Source of the DNA: Branchiostoma lanceolatum
Lineage: Eukaryota; Chordata; Leptocardii; Amphioxiformes; Branchiostomatidae
Direction of reading: 5' to 3'
Assembly: GCF_035083965.1 (NCBI RefSeq)
Contig: NC_089732.1
Coordinates: 3,301,383-3,365,382, forward strand
Length of the DNA: 64,000 nt
Numbering within the stretch: the stretch's first letter is position 1; each line of letters opens with the position of its first letter. Shown here one piece after another: positions 48,301 through 55,606 of this stretch. A program made the translations under genes and the position numbers. Under the pieces are notes generated by a model. That model was not told the DNA's origin, did not search any database, and worked only from the letters and a program-made list of their open reading frames with translations.

Positions 48301-49341
48301 AAACAAGCGGTTACATGGTGCGGATTTCCCCCTTCCATGGTGTGGAGTTTCCCCCCTTCCATGGTTAAGTTAGAATGAGGCATTCTACTTACTAATAGGC
48401 TACCTGAGGGGCAAAATTACTGTCAAACAGGTCACAGTGGAAGATTGTGGCCACATGTGACCTACTAGTACCAGTATCAGTATGGTCAACCAGAATTTTA
48501 TGTTTGTCAGAGGATCTGCTCCCCATGGTATGGGGGTGGATGGTCAGGGCATGGGGGCACAGCGCACTTTTCCCCCTCTTTAGTGAACTACTTACTCCTG
48601 ACTGTCTCCCTCCTGCAGTAGTGGAGGTATTTCATCCTGATCAGCCAACAGCTCTTCCAGATACTCCTGCAGTGTCAGGACCCTGGGGAACAACTGTTGC
48701 AGGATACTACAGGCTGCAGGTACGAAGTTACCAAAGAAAAATGTGAAGAATTGTCAGTTTTTCATTTTCATTCATTTCACTAACATTAATGGGAAAAGAA
48801 GAAAAACAAAGAATTTATTGTTTGGCATACCATGTCCTAGAGTCACAGTGTATGCTCAGTCATTTGTTCAACCTTCCTGACCAATACTACTCAGTACTAA
48901 GTAAAAGTACTGAAATCTATTTATTTATCAATGTAACGTTATAGATTTCATAATTAAGTCAACAGTTTTGCCTGGATACCATACCTGGATGCCTTACATT
49001 TCTTCTTTCTTTGTTTGTTGTTGCTGCACGCTCGCATTAGTTTTGGGGTGCCCAGAGGATGCCATCCATACAATCAAATCAGCATGGCCTAATTCTAGAT
49101 ATATACTGGTGCCAACTTGTGTTTGTAAACACGTGTGTTGTTACTAAGTGTTGTTGCAAAATGTTGTTGACATGAACCTGGGTTGATCCTTCGCCTTATG
49201 TGATGTGACCTGTGCTTTAACATAGCCCAGTGAGACAAATATAATACATATTCACGGTTAAGGTCGTCAGTCATTGAACAAAATAAGTAAAATCATCTCA
49301 CCTTTGCTGTAAGACCCATCTTTTGTCCTGTCCGCCGCCAT
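33343..49341 (-). CDS. TERT: Telomerase reverse transcriptase (28 exons, complete)
   Basis: Catalytic subunit of telomerase. Exons: 49302-49341, 48596-48713, 48019-48139, 46983-47042, 46593-46705, 46124-46209, 44791-45690, 44189-44248, 43748-43905, 43375-43442, 42728-43091, 42401-42490, 41786-41944, 41449-41571, 40789-40946, 40427-40517, 39491-39669, 38717-38830, 37936-38089, 37176-37376, 36625-36709, 36006-36185, 35724-35836, 35164-35293, 34510-34568, 34318-34364, 33974-34079, 33343-33411. Sum 4146 nt, 1381 aa (human 1132). TEN-domain motif about residues 15-175; a 300-residue basic linker in exon 7 with a Lys/Arg cluster near 435-465; CP motif (QCRYYYLVEYHCP); QFP (LWGSRHN, 743-749); T motif (YFYITETT); motif 1 (LRFVPKKTGLRP); A (LYFVKVD, D971); B' (GISQGS, 1088-1093); C (LVDDFLL, D1126/D1127); E (FPWCG). 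C-terminal extension intact. Least certain: donors of exons 7 and 11. Confidence 0.97.
34892..35032 (-). mobile_element. SINE family B, minus orientation
   Basis: tRNA-like head on the minus strand (GGGGTCGTGTGGCGTAACGG, then B box GGTTTGAATCC) followed by the usual GTGCCCATTTC...CTTCACTCCACCTAGGTG tail. In TERT intron 24. Confidence 0.75.
36315..36372 (-). repeat. Stray inverted fragment of the intergenic tandem unit
   Basis: ACACATTTATCTTGTTTAGTGC followed by GGCAATTAAGGGTATTTA is the reverse complement of the GCACTAAACAAGATAAATG part of the 27.7-32 kb array, found here in TERT intron 21. Confidence 0.7.
39821..40165. repeat. CCAAT-box-rich tandem array in TERT intron 16
   Basis: About five diverged 70-90-bp units, each opening GACCAATCAGCACCA and carrying a second CCAATCAGAT about 35 bp later. 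At least six exact CCAATCA motifs lie in the same orientation. Could be a simple minisatellite or, because CCAAT is the NF-Y site, an intronic regulatory array. Confidence 0.8.
41025..41160 (+). mobile_element. SINE family B, plus orientation, diverged
   Basis: GTTGTGTTGGCGCAATGG head, CTGGGTTCGAATTC B box, then GTTGTGCCC and TTTCCTCACTT tail. In TERT intron 14. Confidence 0.7.
41160..41345. mobile_element. TIR element, 'AAATGCATTTAAGTTCGC' family
   Basis: Opens TTTAAATGCATTTAAGTTCGC and closes ACATTTCTGCATTTACAGTA, with internal TTTTAAATTCGCGTTTGA as in 23627-23823. Directly follows the SINE in TERT intron 14. Confidence 0.75.
42780..43035 (-). repeat. Coding tandem duplication in TERT exon 11
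   Basis: Two about 130-nt copies encode about 42-residue repeats, each beginning GQQQ(K/R)E and containing HLQDAPV(L/F)YRRPPN (about residues 595-635 and 642-682). They sit between the CP and QFP motifs, a position where vertebrate TERT has no such repeat. The frame stays open through both copies. Confidence 0.85.
46750..46812. repeat. TTAACCTTCTCCC short repeat, truncated
   Basis: TTTAACCTTCTCCCTGCTGCC through CCAATAGGGAATCAGGTGCC, as in the copies at 8396 and 13578. In TERT intron 4. Confidence 0.65.
47080..47460. repeat. Tandem repeat in TERT intron 3 (about 3 copies)
   Basis: Repeated blocks GTCACACAAATAAAA, CTATCAAAATAGAAAGGCC, AACAGGCC and CCACATTCTTCACCTCTATT. Part of the unit (CTCACCAGTTATGAGAAC, then CACCTCTATT..CCTGA) matches the exon 3 donor flank at about 47984-48030, so the array may have grown from the exon 3/intron 3 junction. 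Confidence 0.75.
47651..47888 (+). mobile_element. SINE family B, best plus-strand copy
   Basis: GGGGGTCGTGTGGCGTAACGG (A-box region), GGTTCCGGGTTCGAATCCCC (B box), body with TTTGTGCCTTTGGG and CCCCACTCCACCC, and an end CCAATAAATCCAAATCC. tRNA-derived head plus tail typical of a V- or CORE-like SINE. In TERT intron 3. Confidence 0.85.
48171..48260. repeat. 'CTAGCAGGGCGTC' repeat family, short copy
   Basis: GCTAGCAGGGCGTCAGGGCG followed by TCTGGATGCCCCACACTAAG and a GACGTCCTCCTTTTGC block. In TERT intron 2, directly upstream of exon 3. Confidence 0.65.
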
Positions 49342-50761
49342 CTATTTAGACCTCCCTCGATCTGTGGTGCACAGCAAATTATATTTTCTAGCAGCCGACA
49401 TGCGCTAGAAAATGCGACGTTACATTATCTCCAATTTGTCCCGTATTGTCTCTGGTTACATACCGGTTACATATAGCATAGAGTGAGACCATTTAGCAAA
49501 GGTGATAAACGCGGGCGTCAAGAAGCACGAATCCCTTCTACCTCTGATCCTGCATGCTGTGCTCTCAGACTTGCCGCGCAAACCAAATTCATGTTACTGT
49601 AAATTCTTTCCATTTCGGAGCACTTAAAATCCTTGAAAGTTGAAAGAAATAAAAATTTCGTGGTATCTTTGAGCTCTTAGTTTGAAATTAAACATTATTT
49701 TTATAACTATGCATTTGTTTGTGGAGTAATCAATTCGTAGCGAAAGTCTACAGTGAAAACTGTGCGCATAAAGTTTCAAAGTCTACGGTAAGCAGCTGGT
49801 CGCAGAGGGGGGCGTGTCTTTCCCCAGAAGTAGGTGGGGTTAAAGGTTAAGGAAGCGGAAAGTGCGGTCCAGTCTGGTAAGGGTGAAAAACTGGTCCGGC
49901 TCTAGATAATTTTTTTCACCGGTGGGGTCGCAATATGGACATTTCTTCATATATTGTCCTAATCCTACATGTACAATGCAGGGGTTATGACTTGTCAATA
50001 TGCACATGAATTTGCTATTTGGATCCATTGAGAGAAATCCTGGTGTAGAAGATGGTAGACCTGTAGTGACTTGTACATTGTATATAGTGAATTTACTCAT
50101 GTCAAAATACTTGTTTGGGACAAACGATTAAAAAGTGACATCCATCGTTTATCACTTCTGGACAAGATGGACATTTATATATTTATTTCGATTTACCACA
50201 CTATTGACATAACAGGTGACTATCACCTTTTCAAGATGTCATCCCAGACCAGACTGTAAGATTTGGACCATCGCACACCGGGGCATGCCCCTACTCTTTT
50301 TCGAAAGGTGTGATGGGTTCTTTAACGTGCGCGGGGTGTGGCTCTCCCCAAACACGGGACCTCCATTTAACGTCCTATCAGAGGGACGTCCCTAACCCTA
50401 GTGAGCTAGGTACTCGTTTACACCTGAGTGAAGTGAGGAAAGTCGTGTTAAGTGCCATTCCCAAGGGCACAACGCCGGGGCGCAAGTTCGGACATATATC
50501 TGGGCACAACCCGGGATTAGATCCCGGGTCCCATTGTTTGACAGCCGCGCACTCTTACACTTGCGCCACACGACATGCCCCCTATTTAACAACCTCCTTG
50601 TTTATGAAAAATTATACTTCTCTATTAATTTTCGACTGACGAGCTCGTTCATTCACTTCTTCAGCTTTGTTACCCAACCCTGATGCACACTCGCACATTC
50701 TTTCTATTCAACCATGAACGTTAACTACTGATCTAACTACTGGGCATTCATTTATTTCCAG
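49342..50761. other. Intergenic: TERT upstream region
   Basis: The TERT promoter should be in 49342-49600 (minus strand); I find no TATA box. The rest holds a SINE (50270-50575) and unassigned sequence, including about 49830-49920, which loosely resembles 6690-6750. Confidence 0.5.
50270..50575 (-). mobile_element. SINE family B-related, minus orientation
   Basis: On the minus strand: GTCGTGTGGCGCAAGTG head, then GGGATCTAATCCCGGG, tail CTTTCCTCACTTCACTCAGG. An additional AGGGACGTCCCT block links it to 17219-17510. Confidence 0.7.
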
Positions 50762-51092
50762 GCTGCTGTGAGTGTACGTGTGTCTTGGTGAGCAGCTGGC
50801 TAGTCTCCAAGCAGAGTTACGGGTTGCAAAGACCGTATCCAACTGGCAAAAGGAGTTTTATAGCAACCCTAAAAACTCCTTCTGCCAGTTGGATACGGTC
50901 TTTGCAACCCGTAGGTATGCTTGGAGACTACAGCTGGCCAGGATGAAACTTTTCCTGTTCTCGACCCTGCTGCAGTCGCTCAACTGCAAGACGCCAGAGG
51001 GCGCTCCACCTCGGCACACTGACGGCGTAGTAAGTATTTCGTCACTGACGTTGGCCCCGCATCCATTCCATCTATGTGCGATACCGCGTTAG
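50762..51092 (+). pseudogene. CYP2-type cytochrome P450, last exon only, with transposon inserted in frame
   Basis: After a good acceptor (TTTATTTCCAG) comes VCLGEQLA, the haem-ligand Cys and L-helix start, then an insert, then LARMKLFLFSTLLQSL, TPEGAPP and a C-terminus ending AIPR-stop, as CYP2-clan proteins end. A 130-bp foldback (50801-50930) plus its 8-bp target duplication adds 138 bp, exactly 46 codons, without a stop. Upstream, the expected Gly-Lys-Arg before Val-Cys is decayed and has a TGA in frame, and no other P450 exon is seen, so I call a pseudogene fragment. AATAAA follows at 51141. Confidence 0.82.
50801..50930. mobile_element. Foldback element, family 1, inserted in the P450 exon
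   Basis: TAGTCTCCAAGCAG ... CTTGGAGACTA with an 8-bp direct repeat CAGCTGGC at 50793-50800 and 50931-50938. Deleting element plus one repeat restores an uninterrupted LGEQLARMK frame, proving the boundaries. Nearly same interior as 29163-29273. Confidence 0.93.
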
Positions 51093-52406
51093 TTATACTG
51101 AATTGTCGGACCAGGAGTCACCGTACATTATGAGAGAAAAAATAAAAGTTTATTGCTCGTCATGAATGGTATTTGATAATGAATGAACGAAGACCTTTAT
51201 TGTGCTCTATGGTACCCCCTGGGATAAGTAACGTTACAGATCACAACAAAAGAATACTATATACAGATATCTCTAAACATTGCCATATGCCCGAAGTCGC
51301 CATGCGTTATACGGACCTGGATAATTACCAGCATGCCAAAATTCAAACAAACCTTTTCAAAGGATCTCGAGTTATACCTGCGAACACACAAACACAATAA
51401 TTGTATCCACAAAAACAGTACCCCTTTCGGAGGTTACTGACCTCCTTCCCGGAGGTAACAACGTGATAATATCGACACACCAGACGCGAAGCCCGTTACG
51501 TTAGCTATAATAATATTATAGCCATTTGTACAGTATACCCTTTCTATGCATTGTTTCATGTTGCAATTAGCCCTTGGACAAGAACGTGCAAATAAAACAT
51601 CATTATAAGTACGACAGCTTTTATTTCGCTTAAGAATTTTAATGTCGTCACCATAGCCACGATAGTGCCATGGGTAAACGGTGTCCATATACCGATGGCA
51701 TTGATGAATTGAACACCCACAGCACATGGGACATTCTGGGGTGACTAACCGGAGGTACCATCCGAGCAATGCGGATCATCTGATGACCATGAAACCATAT
51801 GCGGAGTCAGTCTTTACATACAGAATTAACAACGGAATGAAATGGTATCCTGAATATAGTAAAATCGTGTTGGGTCTGACATGACCTACAAAAAAGAAAC
51901 CGAAGAACACAAAATTCGGGCGCTACATGTACAGAACAATTATGACATATCAGCATACATACATACATAACATACATATATATATATATATATAACAGAC
52001 ATCAACCCGTATCCTGACCCTTAAGCGGGTACCTCACTGGACTGCGTCAGACTGCGCTAGGGAATTGCGCCAACTGAGGAGCGACGCATTTGTGTATGAC
52101 TGAGCCCAGATGAGCCAAACCAAATGGCCGTGCCCGGAATGTGCGATGATTAGAAATTTATTTAAAAAAATGTACATTTGCAGTGATAAAAACCGTTTAC
52201 CGTTTGGGGCCGCTTTGCGCCGCTTTTCGTTTTTGCCAATCAAATGTCAAATTTGAAAAAAGAAGCACTTTCAGGCGGGTTACACGGGCCACTTTGCTTA
52301 TGTCTGGAGCAATTTGGCGCTGTCCAGTGAGATACCAGATTCAGCTCTCGTCTTAGCAATTATCAGCGGCTGTTACATGTATGCGATTGATATTTGAGTC
52401 AGAAAG
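51093..52406. other. Intergenic, no gene recognised
   Basis: Contains the P450 poly(A) signal, a short (TA)n tract at 51975-51993 and an open minus-strand frame at 51434-51769 (111 codons, Cys-rich) that I cannot tie to any family. Between 52030 and 52330 the sequence is GC-mixed with no exon evidence. Confidence 0.5.
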
Positions 52407-53174
52407 CTACTCTGCCCGGATACCCCAGACGATCGCCATCGCGTACAGAGAGCTGTTTTGGCGGGTAAACTCGGCAAAATCGTCCCCTGGCTTCCCCCAG
52501 GTACACTGGCTCGCGCAGAACACAGTGTCTCCCCCGCCCGAAGATCCGACGGTCACGAAACTGACGAACTTGTACCCCTTCGGTCCCTTCTGCAACAACG
52601 TGGTCTTCAGTTCCGCGGACAGCTTCTGCGTCAAGATCTTACAGAACACGGGCTCGTAGCGCCGGCCGACGGCATGACGGTCGATCGTATCCTCTATGAT
52701 GCCTTTGACCTGTACAATGGGGAAGTGTTGTTGACACTGACGTTCCGTGGGGGTCAGACGGGCTCGAGATGTGGTCCAAGCGGGGTCTGGGACCGCCCAG
52801 ACGATGCCTATCCCGTACAGAGACGCATTCTGGAACGACGCCTCCGCGAAGTCATCCCCGGCCGCCTGGCCCAAAGCCTTGACGCACTGGCTCCCGTAGA
52901 ATACAGGCCCGGCTGTCTGGTTCGCCCCCACGTCGATGAAAGTGATGAACTTGTACCCTTTAGGTCCCCGCGTTATCAGCTTATCATTTAGCTGGTCCAG
53001 GATGTTTCCGGTCAGATCCTTGCAGAGGGCAGCGCGGTACGAGCGTCCATCCAGGTTCTGTCGCAGCGTCTCTTGGACGAGGTTTTTCACGTGCAGAGCG
53101 GGAAAGCGTGGCCGGCTCTCGGACGTCATTTTGTTCCAGTTGCTTGTCAGACTTTCGGTGGTCTGGCCAGGCAT
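52407..53174 (-). CDS. Tandem Tctex1-domain protein (dynein light chain Tctex-type)
   Basis: Single-exon frame of 255 aa with two Tctex1/DYNLT domains. Domain 1 (about residues 22-133) has GPKGYKFITFIDVG and NASLYGIGIVWAV; domain 2 (about 146-255) has GPKGYKFVSFVTVG and NSSLYAMAIVWGIRAE, ending at the stop. Each has the helix-helix then beta-strand order of the family, whose members dimerise and bind dynein intermediate chain or cargo. Most family members have one domain (about 110-200 aa), so the tandem arrangement is unusual and may form an internal dimer. The absence of introns, unlike its neighbours, hints at a retrocopy origin. A TATA-like box at 53189-53195 is so close to the first ATG that Met16 (53129) may be the real start. 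Confidence 0.85.
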   Translation of the reverse strand: MPGQTTESLTSNWNKMTSESRPRFPALHVKNLVQETLRQNLDGRSYRAALCKDLTGNILDQLNDKLITRGPKGYKFITFIDVGANQTAGPVFYGSQCVKALGQAAGDDFAEASFQNASLYGIGIVWAVPDPAWTTSRARLTPTERQCQQHFPIVQVKGIIEDTIDRHAVGRRYEPVFCKILTQKLSAELKTTLLQKGPKGYKFVSFVTVGSSGGGDTVFCASQCTWGKPGDDFAEFTRQNSSLYAMAIVWGIRAE

Positions 53175-53188
53175 AGCGACTGCTCGTT

Positions 53189-53195
53189 CTTTATA
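53189..53195 (-). promoter_or_regulatory. TATA-like box upstream of the Tctex1 gene
   Basis: TATAAAG on the minus strand, 15 nt before the first ATG. If transcription starts about 30 nt downstream, it would begin after that ATG, favouring Met16 as initiator. Confidence 0.4.
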
Positions 53196-53861
53196 CGGGC
53201 TTGCGTCAAAGCCTCTCCAGAGGCAAGTAACGATGGATATGGCTGGAGAGAAAGTGGCAACAGTGACGCAGTGAGGGCGCGCTCACTCTCCGGAAAGGAA
53301 GTAACATTCGTCAGATGACTCGCGATCGACACCGATACTCCCCAAACTAGGCAGCCAGCTTCTGAGTAGACAGGAGGACAGGGTGTTTTGCTCAAGGGCA
53401 AAACTGACGGGATCATACCAATGCAGTGATACACGCAGCTAGTTGCTATATTAGTCGCGTTCCTAACGAGTTTACAACTTGGCAAGGGCAACATCCAGAG
53501 ATTGGGACTCTACTCAACGTGCTCTCTTCTCAACTATGCCCCAACAAGAGTAACATTCGTAAATCTGAAAACAGTGAGACAATTTTGGAGCGGACGCATC
53601 GTAACATATCCGGGGTTCTATCAACTACGCGTAACGTTACCCTAAACATAAAAGACGTAAAAGCCATAGGTGGAATGAGATTATATTTGAAATGTGGGTA
53701 GGTCTTAGAAGGACGAAGATTAGGGTTTTACGGATACCATCTTGATGCAGACAGATACGTATAGCGAAGACGTTGAACGTATATCCTACTTGCTTACTTA
53801 TACTTACTTACTTTGGCCTAATAATATATTTCGTTAGCTATCCTAGTCGCCTGTATACAAT

Positions 53862-54075
53862 AATAGTTTATTGCAAATTCATGCCCGTAGGCTAATTGCA
53901 TGTTGACAACAATGTCGAAATACAAATGTAAGGTAAAACAAAAGGTATACATGAATACAAGATCATTCTATATTGCTATTCTACAGTAAGTTTCTATATC
54001 TACGGTACTAATGCGGGGTTTGATTTCTTCTCTGAAAGCTGTGGAAAATAAAAAGTCACACACTTTCATGTAATA
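53862..54075 (-). mobile_element. Retroelement 3' end (minus orientation)
   Basis: Matches 28676-28965 in TTTATTGCAAATTCATGCCCG and in a GGGTTTGA(C/T)TTCTCT block about 150 bp on. No coding part retained. Confidence 0.55.
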
Positions 54076-54099
54076 ACCCTTATCAATCTTCATTTATTC

Positions 54100-54319
54100 T
54101 AGCCTCTACAAGGCCCCGCTGATCGCTGGGAAAATAGTAGCAATCGGCCAAATCGAGTGAATAGTATGCCGCTCTGGGTACTCCGCTATGCACTGGGAAG
54201 TTCAATTAATGGTCGGCTATTGACCTTCCCTGCATAGCGGACTACCCTCGGCATACTATTCACTCTATTTGGCCGATTTCTACTATTTTCCCATCGATCG
54301 GCGGAGCCTGGTAGAGGCT
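54100..54319. mobile_element. Foldback element, family 2, with 9-bp target duplication
   Basis: TAGCCTCTACAAGGCCCCGC ... GCGGAGCCTGGTAGAGGCTA, flanked by CATTTATTC at 54091-54099 and 54320-54328. Arms contain AATAGTATGCC and CTATGCAGGGAAGGTC-type blocks mirrored. Confidence 0.9.
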
Positions 54320-54538
54320 ACATTTATTCCACTATTTGAACTTTATATTGTAATTCATAAAGTGTTTATGTACTGTATGTATTACTTATTTCTTCTTTAT
54401 CATTACATCAAATGTTAAACCAGTTGAATGAGGAGGGTATAGAATAAGCCACTTAAGGTTTTCCCTCCTCCCGCACGTTTTTATAATTATCATGTTATGT
54501 TGTTTATTGTGCAAATAAATAAATAAACAAACAAACCA

Positions 54539-54778
54539 GGATCCCCCATGCAGATCCTCGCTATACAATAAACAACCGGCAACTAAAAAGCGACAGGCTC
54601 CGAGTAAAAAGAGTTAGGGCATTGTTGGAGATGCAGGTAATCGATCCCCCACGCAGACCCTCGCTTTAAAAGAACAACTAAAAAAACACAACAACAACAA
54701 AAAACAACCGGCAACTAAAAAACAACTGGCGACTTTAAAAAAACCCGGCAACTTCGAGTAAAAGAATGTTTCCATTGT
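54539..54778. repeat. Tandem duplications of the tRNA-Ala 3' flank
   Basis: About 100-bp blocks repeat: CAGATCCTCGCT.., CAACCGGCAACTAAAAA, CGAGTAAAA, ATTGTTGGAGATGCAGG and TATCGATCCCC. The copy at about 54629-54655 holds only the tRNA 3' end (acceptor and T arm); the next copy runs into the intact tRNA. Confidence 0.8.
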
Positions 54779-54851
54779 TGGAGATGCAGGGTATCGATCC
54801 CCGTACCTCTCGCATGCTAAGCGAGCGCTCTACCATCTGAGCTACATCCCC
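54779..54851 (-). tRNA. tRNA-Ala (anticodon AGC)
   Basis: 73 nt read on the minus strand, starting GGGGATGTAGCTCAGATGG and ending CATCTCCA. Acceptor stem pairs 7/7 (one G-U), D stem GCTC/GAGC, anticodon stem CTCGC/GCGAG with loop TTAGCAT, T stem CGGGG/CCCTG with loop ATCGATA. No intron. The A at the first T-loop position is a known feature of some animal tRNA-Ala genes. A and B boxes are intact. A T4 stretch (AAAA on plus at 54762-54765) downstream can terminate Pol III. Confidence 0.94.
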
Positions 54852-55606
54852 TTTCACGCCGGTCCCGGAATCCCTTGTCTTCTTGACCCACTCGTACTTT
54901 GAAATAGTCACATCCTTGTCCTATGAATTTGTGCTGCTTTCTTTTGCGACCTTAAAATCGCCGTTTTTAGTATTTCAGCGAGAGAAACTGCCATTATACG
55001 ACTGTCAGACAAGCCAGAAGCCCAACAGTCAGTACAACCTTCTACCCCAACATCTGCTTGGAGATAAGTGTTTGTTCGGTACTTGGCACAAAGCGCCCTT
55101 CTGCGCAAGACGACCGCCAGCCAGACGCCATCGCGATTTGAGCACAAGCGGCGCCCGACCGTAACCCAATCCCTTTCGAAAATGACTACTATATTCACAA
55201 GTGTCTGACGACAGAGGTTCTTGATGGCAGCGGGCGAAAAATCGTGCTGAAATCCACCGATTTCGACTGGATTTGGTACGGCCAAATTAAAGATGGCGGT
55301 TGAGGTCAATGGAATAGTCTACTGCGTTACGGGTGATCTAGTTCACTTTGAATAATTATTATTTATACTCAACCATGCAAATGCACACTTATTTGTTATA
55401 AACTTCATTTGAAAAAGGTTTTCAAAACGTGTGATTTTTTTTACCTAATATATTTTGAAAAAAAAAGGCGTTTGTGTCTGTTGTTTCTGACAAAGTTCAC
55501 TCCCCCATATTACTAGTAGAATATCTCAAGCAGACAAAAGAGTTGGTCGACCACACGGGGCCAAACAATTCATACCAGCCGCGTCTACTAATTCCATATT
55601 TCTACG
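54852..55606. other. Intergenic between tRNA-Ala and the Tigger-derived gene
   Basis: No convincing gene. A minus-strand frame at 54908-55309 (133 codons) starts in AAGATGGCGG-type context on the opposite strand but matches no family I know. The promoter of the plus-strand gene should lie at the right end. Confidence 0.45.

Larger units (their letters stand above)
53196..54778. other. Intergenic with retroelement end and foldback
   Basis: Nothing recognisable at 53196-53860. Then a retroelement 3' end (53862-54075), a foldback (54100-54319) and tandem duplications of the tRNA flank (54539-54778). Confidence 0.55.

Noticed and set aside
51434-51769. 111-codon Cys-rich minus-strand frame
   Set aside because: No recognised domain, no splice or promoter support, and length is possible by chance.
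52458-52991. 177-codon plus-strand frame
   Set aside because: Antisense shadow of the Tctex1 gene; the minus frame has clear family motifs.
54908-55309. 133-codon minus-strand frame between tRNA-Ala and the Tigger gene
   Set aside because: No family resemblance and no splice context; left unannotated though a lineage-specific exon cannot be excluded.
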